From: Bacteroidales bacterium
Lineage (GTDB): Bacteria; Bacteroidota; Bacteroidia; Bacteroidales; VadinHA17
Length of the DNA: 59,049 nt
NCBI GenBank assembly: GCA_017882305.1
Contig: JADGPU010000008.1
Span: 1-59,049, forward strand
Direction: 5' to 3'
Part shown: positions 1 through 9,220 of the stretch, one piece after another
How the letters are laid out: each line of letters starts with the position of its first letter
How positions within the stretch are numbered: the stretch's first letter is position 1
Translations under genes and position numbers: made by a program
Notes under the pieces: generated by a model
What the model was told of the DNA's origin: nothing
Databases searched by the model: none
The model's input: only the letters and a program-made list of their open reading frames with translations

Positions 1-672
1 CGCCACGATAACTTTGTACCTGATTTAGCTCTAGTTGACCCGGAACTAACTTTACATTGTCCTAAGGATATTACTGCTGCAAGCGGTATGGACTGTTTTA
101 CACAACTTACAGAAGCTTATCTTTCTAATAAATCGAATGAATACACAGATGCCCTGGCTATAGAGGGACTCAAAGCAATAAAAGAATCATTATTAAGAAG
201 TTATATTAATGGTGAAGATATTGAAGCCAGGACTGGAATGTCCTTCGCTGCCCTTACATCAGGAATTTGTCTGGCAAATGCCGGTCTTGGTGTTGTACAT
301 GGTTTTGCATCTTCAATAGGAGGGATGTATGATATTCCCCATGGTTTGATTTGCGGCATTCTTATGGCAAAATCAAATGAGATAAATATCAGGGAACTAA
401 GAAAGAAAGGTATTAATCCCGTTGCATTAAAAAAATATGCAACTCTCGGGAAGTTGTTTATTAATAAAACCGGGCAGACTGAAGAGTACTATACAGACAG
501 TTTTGTAAGCTACCTGAATAAACTCTCACATGATCTGCAATTGACTGGTTTGCGAAAATCAGGTCTTGAAGAAAAGGATGTCGGAATAATCTGCTCTGAA
601 ACTGAAATTAAAAATAATCCGGTTAAATTAGCTGAGGAGGATTTAGCTCAGATACTGCTTAAAAGTTTTTAG
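1..672 (+). CDS. Iron-containing alcohol dehydrogenase, C-terminal part
   Basis: This is the C-terminal 223 residues of a group III (iron-type) alcohol dehydrogenase. The frame is open to the first base, so the gene begins outside the window. The sequence shows the family's ALVDPELT stretch, then SGMD-xxxx-EAY, then GLGVVHGFA and DIPHGL, which carry the Asp and two His of the metal site. At the position where many members have His (GxDALTHxxEAY) this one has Gln (MDCFTQLTEAY), a change I know from a subgroup of the family. The family reduces or oxidises alcohols and aldehydes with NAD(P) in the cytoplasm; the substrate cannot be read here. The next gene, a fucosidase, starts 44 bases downstream on the same strand, so a link to deoxysugar or aldehyde metabolism is possible but only inferred. 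Confidence 0.88.
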   Translation, partial: RHDNFVPDLALVDPELTLHCPKDITAASGMDCFTQLTEAYLSNKSNEYTDALAIEGLKAIKESLLRSYINGEDIEARTGMSFAALTSGICLANAGLGVVHGFASSIGGMYDIPHGLICGILMAKSNEINIRELRKKGINPVALKKYATLGKLFINKTGQTEEYYTDSFVSYLNKLSHDLQLTGLRKSGLEEKDVGIICSETEIKNNPVKLAEEDLAQILLKSF

Positions 673-716
673 AAAAAATTGTCACTTTTCATTATAAGAT
701 TAAAAAACCACTTTGT

Positions 717-2072
717 ATGAAAACAAAAACCTTATTTACAGTTTTTTTACTAGTTTCCATGTCATTTACCACCCGGTTCACTTTGGCTCAGCTGCCTAAA
801 GAAACAGAAACCCAGAAAGCTGAACGGATGAAATGGTGGACCGATGCACGTTTTGGAATGTTCATTCACTGGGGCTTATATGCTTTACCAGCACGTCATG
901 AATGGGTAAAGAATGCCGAGAGAATGACTAACGAACAGTATCACAAATATTTTGATGTATTTAACCCCGACATGTGGGATCCGCACGAATGGGCAAAAAT
1001 GGCAAAAGCTGCCGGAATGAAGTATGTTGTGCTTACCGCCAAACATCACGAGGGTTTCTGTATGTTCGACTCCAGATTTACTGACTATAAAGCGACAAAT
1101 ACTCCCTATGGGAAAGATATAGTAAAAGAATATGTTGAAGCATTCAGAGCAGAAGGATTAAAAGTTGGGTTCTACTACTCACTTCTTGACTGGCATCATC
1201 CTGATTACACAATTGACAGTAATCATCCGCAGCGGCAGACATCTGATTCTGCATATATCAGACTGAATAAAGGGAGGAATATGAGCAAATATCGCGAGTA
1301 TATAAAAAATCAGGTCCGGGAGTTACTGACAAATTATGGTGAGATCAGCATTATCTGGTTTGATTTTTCGTTCCCCGGTAAGAATGGAAAAGGCCATGAC
1401 GACTGGGATTCTGAAAACCTGTTAAAGATGGCTCGTTCACTTCAGCCCGGAATTATTGTTGACGATCGTCTCGACCTTGACAATGTTGAAGGTGGATGGG
1501 ATTTCACAACACCTGAACAAGTGCAGGTTTCAAAATGGCCGGAAGTGAATGGTAAAAGAGTCCCATGGGAAACATGCCAGACATTCTCAGGCTCATGGGG
1601 CTATTACCGCGATGAAAATACGTGGAAAAGCCCGGCGCAACTTCTCGAACTTCTTATTGAATCTGTCAGCAAAGGAGGTAATTTACTATTGAATGTCGGT
1701 CCGACTGCGCGTGGCGTTTTTGACTCCAGGGCTCAGGACAGGTTGAAAGCAATGGGAGAATGGATGAAATTCAATAATCGTTCAATCTACGGATGTACTG
1801 AAGCTCCGGCCGGTTTTTCTGCACCATCCAATACACTATTGACTTATAATCCTGTAACAAAAAGATTATATATTCATTTACTGGCATATCCAATGGGAAG
1901 CCTTACGCTGTCAAACATGGCAGATAAAGTTAAATATGTTCAGTTTTTGAATGATGCTTCTGAAATAAGATTCAGAGCAGGAAGCGATGAGGCCAACAAC
2001 GATCTAATCCTCTCACTTCCAGTCCAGAAACCTCAGGTGGAAATCCCTGTTCTTGAGATTTATCTGAAGTAA
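717..2072 (+). CDS. GH29 alpha-L-fucosidase, exported
   Basis: This is a glycoside hydrolase family 29 enzyme that releases terminal L-fucose from glycans by a retaining mechanism. Residues 1-24 form a signal peptide ending in TLAQ, so it acts in the periplasm or outside. The catalytic barrel shows RFGMFIHWG (46-53), VVLTAKHHEGF (104-114), GFYYSLLDWHH (151-161) and IIWFDFSFPG, where Asp216 is the expected nucleophile. The C-terminal part from about residue 355 looks like the small beta domain of the family. At 451 residues it is near the short end for GH29. A second, clearly different GH29 lies at 6955-8352. The gene ends at a strong bidirectional hairpin (2088-2118). Confidence 0.95.
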   Translation: MKTKTLFTVFLLVSMSFTTRFTLAQLPKETETQKAERMKWWTDARFGMFIHWGLYALPARHEWVKNAERMTNEQYHKYFDVFNPDMWDPHEWAKMAKAAGMKYVVLTAKHHEGFCMFDSRFTDYKATNTPYGKDIVKEYVEAFRAEGLKVGFYYSLLDWHHPDYTIDSNHPQRQTSDSAYIRLNKGRNMSKYREYIKNQVRELLTNYGEISIIWFDFSFPGKNGKGHDDWDSENLLKMARSLQPGIIVDDRLDLDNVEGGWDFTTPEQVQVSKWPEVNGKRVPWETCQTFSGSWGYYRDENTWKSPAQLLELLIESVSKGGNLLLNVGPTARGVFDSRAQDRLKAMGEWMKFNNRSIYGCTEAPAGFSAPSNTLLTYNPVTKRLYIHLLAYPMGSLTLSNMADKVKYVQFLNDASEIRFRAGSDEANNDLILSLPVQKPQVEIPVLEIYLK

Positions 2073-2087
2073 AACAAGTGTTCCGGG

Positions 2088-2122
2088 ATGCAAGTTGCAT
2101 TTAATCTGCAACTTGCATTTTG
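2088..2122. terminator. Perfect 12-bp stem-loop between convergent genes
   Basis: A perfect inverted repeat ATGCAAGTTGCA / TGCAACTTGCAT (2088-2099 and 2107-2118) with a 7-base loop is followed by TTTT on the plus strand. It lies between the convergent fucosidase and metallopeptidase genes and would suit a terminator working in both directions. Confidence 0.7.
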
Positions 2123-2144
2123 AAACATTCGCCTTATCAGAAGT

Positions 2145-4184
2145 TCATTTCAAAGCCTTGTCAAGTGCATTTAGGATAGGTTGAGTCGAAATTTTATTTC
2201 CAACGGCACCCATCATCCATTGCTGTGGAGTAAGACGTCCCTGACTGTATATGCGGTCAATCTGATCTGAGAATTTCTTGCCTTTTAGAAATTCTTCTAT
2301 CTGGAATTGAATTACATGACCATATGAATAATTTGCAAGGTAAAGAGGGGAATCAATCATATGTGAATAAATTGCCAGAATGGGTGAGTCCTTAACTCCA
2401 AGCACGGGTGCGAAATATTTGTTCCAGACTTCTATGGCGATTTCTATGGTTCTCCCTTTCAGCTGTGCCGGAGTGGCATTGGCATTTGAATAAAGCCATT
2501 TCCAGACTTTCATATCAACCATTCCGACTCCCATGATCTCCATAAGTGACCAGACGGCGTCAAAAGTCTCCATTTTATCCTTGTCGGGATTATCATCTTT
2601 CATCTCCAGTAAGAATAGATCACGGCTCTGAAAGATGAAAGCATTTGCTTCGGTAAAAGCGGTATTAGGGACACCTGACATCGTGAAATTATCAACATTA
2701 TAAAGTGATATCGTCTGCTCAACATTATGACCAAATTCATGGACGGCTATATTGTATCCTTTGTAGTCCATACCTTTATTTGATATACGTGTGCGTAGAT
2801 GTGAAAATGATCCCTTTCTGGCTGCACCCCAGGCATGACCCGAGCCCCTTGCCGGATCAACAACTATCTTATCTGCGAGGTATGAAGCCCGTTCGGGGGA
2901 CCAACCTAATTTTTTCAACATCAAAGGCATTCCGGCATGGAATGAAGCTGGATCAGGATAAAGAGCTGCGGTTTTTGAAGTGAGCAGATCCTCTGAAATA
3001 CTGCTCCTTGTCTTGAAACCGTCATACCATATATCATAAGGCTTCAGATCGCGTCCTAACCTCTCTTTAATCAACAAACCAACTTTAATCAGCTCGGGAG
3101 AACTCAAAAACGAATCGAAGAGTGATTCAACCTCATTTTGAGAGACCTCCATCTCGAGAGAGAATTTGCGGAGAATAAAAGTGTTCATTTCAGGATTAAA
3201 GACATCCATCTCCTTTCTTGTCATGAAATTGTTGATTATATGAGAGTAGCGTGTGTCTGGTTCTGAAGATGCCTGAACCTTTACACCTGCTTTTGTTACA
3301 ATGTTTGAATAAGGAGCCCATTCATAATCAGGACTATTTATAACCATTTTAGGAATATCCTGGTTGATAATACGTTGCATCACTTTATATATCATTTCCT
3401 GTTTTTCGGTTCCAATCTTTTTATCAGCATAATCGGCTTTCAGCTCGTCACGCAGGTTCCAATGGGAAAGAAGTATCATATTATCTGGAAAGATCTGACG
3501 GCCATCATCAGTGCGAAGATGCCCCATATGAATGTTGTATTCAGCAATATACATTTCGGAGTTTCCTGTAGCTTCAGTAACTGCCTGTTCAAGTTCCGCC
3601 GGAACCCGTGATATAAAAAGATCACCCAACCGAGCCATTGCCCATTCATCACGACTCCATTTTGGTCCAAGTTCTTCCTTCTCAGCCAATGTAAAATACG
3701 GGAAATTGAGAGCGATTGTAAAAGCTATCTTGTTTGAATAAAAATCGTTTTGAGTATGTGAACCCACCGAGTAGTTACCAAACATACGGTCAATTTCATC
3801 AATTTCACCCCGGGCCTCATCAAGAGTTTTCCTGAGGTCAAGGGTTATTTCATTATTGTATCCTGAAAGCGACTCGATGTAACCGCTGATCTTATTGAAG
3901 ACAATTCGCCGCTTTGCAGGATCAGAGATATAATTTTTCTTTACAAATTCTGAAAAATCCCTGGCAGTTCCATCTTCCTGCCTCCATAGCGAAGCGGCAT
4001 GTTTTACCCCTTTTTCAAGGAGCCTCAGTTCAGAGGCAGGCTGAGCAGCTTTCACAGTATCTATAACAGCCTTAACAGTTGTCTCACTGATGTATATCGC
4101 TGATTTAGTAATTTCCTTTTTTGGTTCATGTGTCGAACAGGCAGTCAATACTGCTAATAAAAAAAATGGAAGAAGTTTTTTCAT
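2145..4184 (-). CDS. HExxH metallopeptidase-like lipoprotein
   Basis: This 679-residue protein has a lipoprotein signal peptide (LLAVLTAC, Cys16), so it should be anchored in the envelope. Its clearest motif is AVHEFGHNVEQT with HEFGH at 482-486, followed by a Glu at about 512 in TAFTEANAF. That is the zinc-site layout of gluzincin peptidases, with M3-type oligopeptidases the nearest I recognise, though the rest does not look like a classic M3 enzyme. The long N-terminal part (about 25-450) is predicted mainly helical by its residue pattern and has no motif I know. It lies downstream of a Dabb gene and PPK2 on the same strand, with a 92-base gap. A peptidase role is well supported; the substrate is not known. 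Confidence 0.75.
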   Translation of the reverse strand: MKKLLPFFLLAVLTACSTHEPKKEITKSAIYISETTVKAVIDTVKAAQPASELRLLEKGVKHAASLWRQEDGTARDFSEFVKKNYISDPAKRRIVFNKISGYIESLSGYNNEITLDLRKTLDEARGEIDEIDRMFGNYSVGSHTQNDFYSNKIAFTIALNFPYFTLAEKEELGPKWSRDEWAMARLGDLFISRVPAELEQAVTEATGNSEMYIAEYNIHMGHLRTDDGRQIFPDNMILLSHWNLRDELKADYADKKIGTEKQEMIYKVMQRIINQDIPKMVINSPDYEWAPYSNIVTKAGVKVQASSEPDTRYSHIINNFMTRKEMDVFNPEMNTFILRKFSLEMEVSQNEVESLFDSFLSSPELIKVGLLIKERLGRDLKPYDIWYDGFKTRSSISEDLLTSKTAALYPDPASFHAGMPLMLKKLGWSPERASYLADKIVVDPARGSGHAWGAARKGSFSHLRTRISNKGMDYKGYNIAVHEFGHNVEQTISLYNVDNFTMSGVPNTAFTEANAFIFQSRDLFLLEMKDDNPDKDKMETFDAVWSLMEIMGVGMVDMKVWKWLYSNANATPAQLKGRTIEIAIEVWNKYFAPVLGVKDSPILAIYSHMIDSPLYLANYSYGHVIQFQIEEFLKGKKFSDQIDRIYSQGRLTPQQWMMGAVGNKISTQPILNALDKALK

Positions 4185-4276
4185 AAAACTGGATTTATAA
4201 TATCATTTTAATTCATAAACTATACTAATTCAGAGTATTTAAATAACCGGATAAATGTTTAAATAAAGAATATTAA

Positions 4277-4597
4277 TTAGAATCTGATTGAATCATACAC
4301 AACTACCCTTTCCCACAAATCCTCACACTCGTCTATGAACTTAAGATGCACGGGGTGGGTCTGGTAAATATCCTGATCCTCCTTACTATTGAATGTAAGG
4401 AGAAGGGAATAAGAATATGAACTATCTATTACTCCGCGGTCAGTGGAAGCAGGAATTCCGAGATGCTTCCCTACGATGGTCTCGATTTTAACAAGTTCTT
4501 TCAGTCCATTTTCGAACTTGATCCGGATCTCCCTGGTTACAGGCCTTTTTAACCAGAAAAAGACATGATGAACAAAATAATCAAGCTGTTTTGCCAT
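4277..4597 (-). CDS. Dabb (stress-responsive alpha/beta barrel) protein
   Basis: This 106-residue cytoplasmic protein fits the Dabb fold, a small dimeric ferredoxin-like alpha/beta barrel. It shows the N-terminal strand VHHVFFWLK, a helix with ENGLKELVKI, the middle strand SYSYSLLLTF, and the C-terminal YQTHPVHLKFID. The family includes stress-induced proteins and small cyclase-like enzymes, so a specific reaction cannot be assigned. It lies 44 bases after PPK2 on the same strand and may be co-transcribed with it. Confidence 0.85.
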   Translation of the reverse strand: MAKQLDYFVHHVFFWLKRPVTREIRIKFENGLKELVKIETIVGKHLGIPASTDRGVIDSSYSYSLLLTFNSKEDQDIYQTHPVHLKFIDECEDLWERVVVYDSIRF

Positions 4598-4641
4598 AGT
4601 TTTTCAGTTTTTAATTGGCTGAGAAGTATCTGATTTATATA

Positions 4642-5400
4642 TCATTTACCAGATTGAAATCGTTCACTTACAAGTTCCGGCCATTTGATATCCAGTTCTT
4701 TAAGTGTTTTTAAAACTACCCCGGCAACTACGAAAGTTTTTTGCCAGTTCTTGTCGGAAGGTACTATATGCCAGGGGATGTCGCTGCATTTGTTAATGAT
4801 TTTTTCATAAACTGCCATATAATCATCAAATTTTTCCCGGGTATCCCAATCACCGTCTTTGTGTTTCCAATGCTTTTTCTTGCATTCAATTCTCTCCATA
4901 AGTCTCTCTTTCTGAGCCTCTTTTGATACATGAAGAAAAAACTTCAATACCCGGGTATTATTACTTTCAATCAGTTTTTCAAAATCGTTGATCAGATCGT
5001 AACGTTGATCAATGATATCTTCCGGGATATACTTTTCGACAGTTGGAACAAGTATATCTTCATAATGTGACCGGACAAATATCTGCATTTCACCTTTGCC
5101 AGGAGTAACTTCATGAACCCTCCACAGAAAATCGTGTGCAAATTCTTCTTCAGTAGGTTTCTTAAAGCTGTGTATTTTTATGCCAACAGCATTACAATAC
5201 TCAATAAGATCTTTCGTCACGCCGTCTTTACCCGATGCATCAATCCCCTGGAACAAAATCAGCAGGCTGAATTTATTCTGACCATACATTTTGTACTGAA
5301 GCTTCCCGATATTTTTTAAAATTTTTTTTGTTTTCTCCCGGGTTTCCTTTTTGTCCATTGTTTTGTCAAAAGTCGGATAATCTGCAATTTTAATTTTCAT
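4642..5400 (-). CDS. ppk2: Polyphosphate kinase 2 family protein (polyP:nucleotide phosphotransferase)
   Basis: PPK2 enzymes transfer phosphate between polyphosphate and nucleotides in the cytoplasm. The sequence shows a Walker A motif FQGIDASGKDG (50-60), a Walker B-like FVRSHYEDIL (108-117), and a lid region with KKHWKHKDGDW. The length of 252 residues suits a single-domain PPK2. Whether it prefers AMP, ADP or GDP cannot be decided by eye. It is probably first in a minus-strand unit with the Dabb gene. The start is chosen at the Met of KIKIADYPTF, which leaves a 224-base spacer to the divergent rmuC gene. Confidence 0.92.
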   Translation of the reverse strand: MKIKIADYPTFDKTMDKKETREKTKKILKNIGKLQYKMYGQNKFSLLILFQGIDASGKDGVTKDLIEYCNAVGIKIHSFKKPTEEEFAHDFLWRVHEVTPGKGEMQIFVRSHYEDILVPTVEKYIPEDIIDQRYDLINDFEKLIESNNTRVLKFFLHVSKEAQKERLMERIECKKKHWKHKDGDWDTREKFDDYMAVYEKIINKCSDIPWHIVPSDKNWQKTFVVAGVVLKTLKELDIKWPELVSERFQSGK

Positions 5401-5594
5401 ATTTCTGAATGTTAAATACCTGGATTAACTGATTCTGGTATTGAAATCATTTTGTTCTGATGTTGATGGCGACAAGAATGGTTATTAATGAGGTAAAAAC
5501 TGATGTTGTCCTTTTCTATAGTTATAATAAGTATTACGAAGATAGTAAATTTGGTAAAATGAAACTTTTATCAGGCTTTTACGCTTAAATCCTT

Positions 5595-5602
5595 TAAATT
5601 TG
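5595..5602 (+). promoter_or_regulatory. Possible TAnnTTTG -7 box before rmuC
   Basis: TAAATTTG matches the Bacteroidota -7 consensus and lies 22 bases before the rmuC start. A second TAAATTTG is at 5546-5553. No clear TTG -33 element at the usual distance was found for either, so support is weak. Confidence 0.3.
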
Positions 5603-5624
5603 AAAACTAATAGATAATTGGAAG

Positions 5625-6899
5625 ATGGAAATAATACTCTATATAATTATTGGCCTTGTAACCGGGGCACTTATCGCTTATCTGGGTACAAAGTCTGGAC
5701 TAACCTCCTTACATCAGAAGGAATTACTTTTAAAAGCTGATGAAAATAATATGCTTGGCAGACAGAACAGCATCTTGCAGTCGAAGGTTGAAGCACAGGC
5801 AAATAGTCTCGAAGAGGTAAAAAAGGCAATGGTAGATACATTTAAATCTGCCGCTTCTGATGCTCTGACTCAAAATAATAAACAGTTCATTGATCTGGCA
5901 AAATCTCAGCTTGAAACCCATGTAAAGGAGGCCGAAGGAAATCTTGATGAACGCAAGTCTGCAATTGCCGAGATGCTTAAACCTGTAAAAGAATCAATCG
6001 ATAGTTATAAAAAGCGGATTGAGGAACTTGAAAAAGGTTCAGAAAAAACTTTCGGACAGGTTACGGCGATGTTATCAAATATTCAGATAACCAATGCCAG
6101 TTTGCAAAAGGAAACAGGGGCCCTGGTAAATGCACTGAGAAACCCAAGGGTAAGAGGAAGATGGGGAGAGATTGGCTTAAAAAGAGTTGTTGAGTTTTCC
6201 GGCTTGTCGGCCCATTGTGATTTTGTTGAGCAGGCTTATACTGAAGGAGAGGATTCAGTTTTAAAGCCCGACATGATAATAAATCTGCCCGGGAACAGTC
6301 ATGTTGTCGTCGATTCAAAATTACCACTCGATGCCTATCTGCAGGCCTTGGAAACAGATGATGAAAATTCACGGAATCTTCTTTTCGCTAAACATGCAAA
6401 AGACCTTAGAGATCATGTAAACCGGTTAAGCAAAAAACAATATTGGTCTCAGTTTCAGAATACTCCCGACTTTGTTGTATTGTACATGGAGGTCGAATCT
6501 GCATTGAATGTGGCTTTGATGACAGATAAAACTTTATTGCAGGATGCAATGAATAATAAAATAATATTAACTACACCGACAACTTTGATTGTAGTTCTTA
6601 AATCGGTTGCCATGTCGTGGCAACAGCATAATATAACGGAGAATGCATTGCAGATAATGGAAGCTGCAATGGATTTTTATGGGAGGGTAAACGTGTTTGC
6701 CGATCATCTTGATAAAGTAGGAGGCGGATTAAAAACCGCACTGAAAGGATATAATGATGCAATAGGATCATGGGAAAGCCGGGTATTACCTGCAGGCAGA
6801 AAACTGGAACAGTTAAAAGCGACTGATAATAAAGATGTTTTGCCTGATTTTGAGATTCTGGATAAACCTGTACGTGAATTGAAAAAATCTGAAGAGTAA
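5625..6899 (+). CDS. rmuC: DNA recombination protein RmuC
   Basis: RmuC is a putative nuclease-fold protein that limits DNA inversions at repeats. Residues 2-22 form one membrane helix, followed by a Lys/Glu-rich coiled coil to about residue 150. The conserved RmuC domain follows, with RGRWGEIGLKRVVEFSGL and VVDSKLPLDAYLQ, the latter resembling the PD-(D/E)xK core strand. The 424-residue length is usual. It stands alone between the divergent PPK2 gene and a GH29 gene and ends at a compact terminator, so it is probably its own transcription unit. Confidence 0.93.
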   Translation: MEIILYIIIGLVTGALIAYLGTKSGLTSLHQKELLLKADENNMLGRQNSILQSKVEAQANSLEEVKKAMVDTFKSAASDALTQNNKQFIDLAKSQLETHVKEAEGNLDERKSAIAEMLKPVKESIDSYKKRIEELEKGSEKTFGQVTAMLSNIQITNASLQKETGALVNALRNPRVRGRWGEIGLKRVVEFSGLSAHCDFVEQAYTEGEDSVLKPDMIINLPGNSHVVVDSKLPLDAYLQALETDDENSRNLLFAKHAKDLRDHVNRLSKKQYWSQFQNTPDFVVLYMEVESALNVALMTDKTLLQDAMNNKIILTTPTTLIVVLKSVAMSWQQHNITENALQIMEAAMDFYGRVNVFADHLDKVGGGLKTALKGYNDAIGSWESRVLPAGRKLEQLKATDNKDVLPDFEILDKPVRELKKSEE

Positions 6900-6917
6900 T
6901 TTACATGATAGCACCTT

Positions 6918-6940
6918 AAAGACATATAGTTGTCTTTTTT
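6918..6940 (+). terminator. Intrinsic terminator after rmuC
   Basis: AAAGACA and TGTCTTT form a 7-bp stem with a 6-base loop and run into a T tract (6934-6940), 19 bases after the rmuC stop. Confidence 0.6.
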
Positions 6941-6954
6941 CAACTTTAGTTTTT

Positions 6955-8352
6955 ATGAAAAATACAATTTTGTTTTTCTTATTATTTCCGGCATTAAATA
7001 TAAATGGCCAGAACTACAAACCCGAATGGGAATCACTCGATAAAAGACCTGTTCCACAATGGTTTCAGGATTCAAAGTTCGGAATTTTCATTCATTGGGG
7101 TGTTTATTCGGTACCTGCCTGGGGACCAACAGGAGATAGCATTGGTGTTTATGACAAATATGCAGAATGGTATTGGAGAAAAATGGACCAAGCCGGAAAA
7201 GTTCAGAAATATTTTAAGGATTTTCATACGAAAACTTACGGACCGAACTTCAGATACCAGGATTTTGCGCCTATGTTTAAAGCAGAGCTTTTTGACCCGG
7301 ATAAATGGGCAGAACTATTTAAGGAATCAGGAGCAAAATACATAGTTCTGACTTCAAAACATCACGAAGGGTTTACACTCTGGCCAAGCGCACAAAGCTG
7401 GAACTGGAACAGTGTTGATGTCGGCCCTCACCGTGATCTCTGCGGCGACCTGACGACAGCGGTAAAAAATAAAGGTCTTCACATGGGTTTCTATTATTCA
7501 CTTTATGAATGGTATAATCCAATTTACCAGAGCAATCTCACGGCTTATGTTAATGAACACATGATACCACAGATGAAGGATCTTGTTATACGTTATACGC
7601 CCGATATCCTGTGGACTGATGGTGAGTGGGACAAACCAAGCAGGGATTGGAAAAGTGAAGAATTCCTTGCATGGCTTTACAATGAATCTCCTGTGAAGGA
7701 TAATATTGTAGTAAACGACAGGTGGGGAAGTGAAACAAGAAGTAAACACGGAGGTTTCTATACGACCGAATACGGTCTTATTGGTGATAAAGAAGGAATT
7801 GATAATTCTGTTCCTCATCCATGGGAGGAGTGCAGGGGAATCGGAACTTCTTTCGGTTTCAACCGGAACGAAGGCCTTTCTGATTATTCCACTTCCAAAC
7901 AGCTTATCAGACTATTAGTATCAACAGTTTCTGCAGGAGGAAATTTACTTCTTGATATAGGGCCTGCCGCTGATGGAACAATACCTGTTATTATGCAACA
8001 GCGACTTCTCGAACTTGGTAAGTGGTTAAATACAAATGGTGAAGCGATTTATAGTACAAAAACTTATATAAAGACCAAAAGGGATGTAGAAATCAACCCG
8101 GAAACAAACAAAACCATCTTTTTTACTCAAAAGAATAAAGAGCTGTATATCATTTGTCTTAACTGGCCCAGGGGTGATATTGTACTGAAGGGAGTTGCTC
8201 CGGATAATATGGTGCGAGCCCTTCTTTTGGGAACAGACCGATCTGTTTCTGTTAAAAAAGCCGGAGGAAATTTGCTCATAACTGCACCTTTACTTACTCC
8301 TGATGACAATCAGCTTGCATATGTATTTAAAGTCAGTGGTCTTATAAAATAA
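6955..8352 (+). CDS. GH29 alpha-L-fucosidase, exported
   Basis: This is a second GH29 enzyme of 465 residues, with a short signal peptide ending near NINGQ (residue 19). The motifs are KFGIFIHWGVYSVPAW (41-56), VLTSKHHEGF (131-140), GFYYSLYEW (178-186) and PDILWTDGEWD, where Asp222 is the expected nucleophile. The LWTDGEW form is the one seen in the broad-specificity GH29-A enzymes, while the upstream paralogue has IIWFDFSFPG. The two enzymes therefore likely cut different fucosyl linkages. It begins 15 bases after the rmuC terminator and is followed by a 144-base spacer before the envelope cassette. Confidence 0.95.
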   Translation: MKNTILFFLLFPALNINGQNYKPEWESLDKRPVPQWFQDSKFGIFIHWGVYSVPAWGPTGDSIGVYDKYAEWYWRKMDQAGKVQKYFKDFHTKTYGPNFRYQDFAPMFKAELFDPDKWAELFKESGAKYIVLTSKHHEGFTLWPSAQSWNWNSVDVGPHRDLCGDLTTAVKNKGLHMGFYYSLYEWYNPIYQSNLTAYVNEHMIPQMKDLVIRYTPDILWTDGEWDKPSRDWKSEEFLAWLYNESPVKDNIVVNDRWGSETRSKHGGFYTTEYGLIGDKEGIDNSVPHPWEECRGIGTSFGFNRNEGLSDYSTSKQLIRLLVSTVSAGGNLLLDIGPAADGTIPVIMQQRLLELGKWLNTNGEAIYSTKTYIKTKRDVEINPETNKTIFFTQKNKELYIICLNWPRGDIVLKGVAPDNMVRALLLGTDRSVSVKKAGGNLLITAPLLTPDDNQLAYVFKVSGLIK

Positions 8353-8496
8353 GTACCTGAGGTGTTAAATTTTAATTAAATCATCATACTTTAAATACTT
8401 CATTATTATTAATAGCTAAACTTTTTAATATCTTTAGAAAGTTTTAAAATCTCTTTTATTTAAGAATCCCGATCCAGAAATACCAGTGACCTTTTA

Positions 8497-9210
8497 ATGA
8501 ACAGAAATAATTTTCTATATATATTCTTGCTTACCATTTTTACTGGTTTTGCTCTCAACTCTGTACCCGCGAATGGCCAGTCCCTGCCTGTTGATTTAAG
8601 TAAGCGGGATACGTTAAGAGAAAATCAGATTCTTTATAATGGCAAAATGTGGAGAAACCCATATACCATGATGAAAGGCGATCAATTCCTTTTTTCTCAG
8701 GAGTATTTATATGGGTCGCTGACAATTAATGGCAACTTTTATAAGAACATTCTTCTCAACTACGATATTTATAATGACGAGATTCTGACTCCAAAAAATA
8801 AAGGATCAATTGTACAGCTTAACAAAGAGATGGTTGATAGTTTTACTCTGGTTTTCGGAGGTGAAACATACAGATTTGTAAATACGCAGGAGGACAGCCT
8901 GCCAGTTATTAAAGGTTTTGTCAACGTGTTATATAGAGGAAAATCCGCACTGTATGTCAAGTACAAGAAAGAAATTGAATCACTTGCTGTTGATGACAAG
9001 TATGATTTGTTTTATCAGACATATCGGATTTACTTCCTGAATGAGGGGAAAGTTCATCAGATATCAAATAAAAGTGACCTATTAAAGATTTTAAAGACAG
9101 ATAAAATCCGGATTAAAGAATTCATGAAAAAAAACAGGCTGAGAGTTTCAAAAAAAGAGGCAGAAAGTTTTATTCCTGTAATCAGGTATTATGATAGTAT
9201 AAGCAGATAG
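8497..9210 (+). CDS. Exported protein of unknown function, cassette copy 1
   Basis: I do not recognise a named family. Residues 1-27 are a signal peptide (ends near ANGQ). The mature part is rich in Tyr, Phe and alternating hydrophobic residues and looks beta-rich. Conserved blocks shared with the paralogue at 16447 are ENQILYNGK, GDQF, GSLTI, NDEILTP, LNKEMVDSF and the C-terminal ESFIPVI. By eye the two are roughly half identical. The gene lies 10 bases before the STN-TonB receptor and should be co-transcribed with it. A role at the cell surface, such as a receptor accessory protein, is inferred only from this fixed neighbour. Confidence 0.8.
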   Translation: MNRNNFLYIFLLTIFTGFALNSVPANGQSLPVDLSKRDTLRENQILYNGKMWRNPYTMMKGDQFLFSQEYLYGSLTINGNFYKNILLNYDIYNDEILTPKNKGSIVQLNKEMVDSFTLVFGGETYRFVNTQEDSLPVIKGFVNVLYRGKSALYVKYKKEIESLAVDDKYDLFYQTYRIYFLNEGKVHQISNKSDLLKILKTDKIRIKEFMKKNRLRVSKKEAESFIPVIRYYDSISR

Positions 9211-9220
9211 ACCTGTATTT

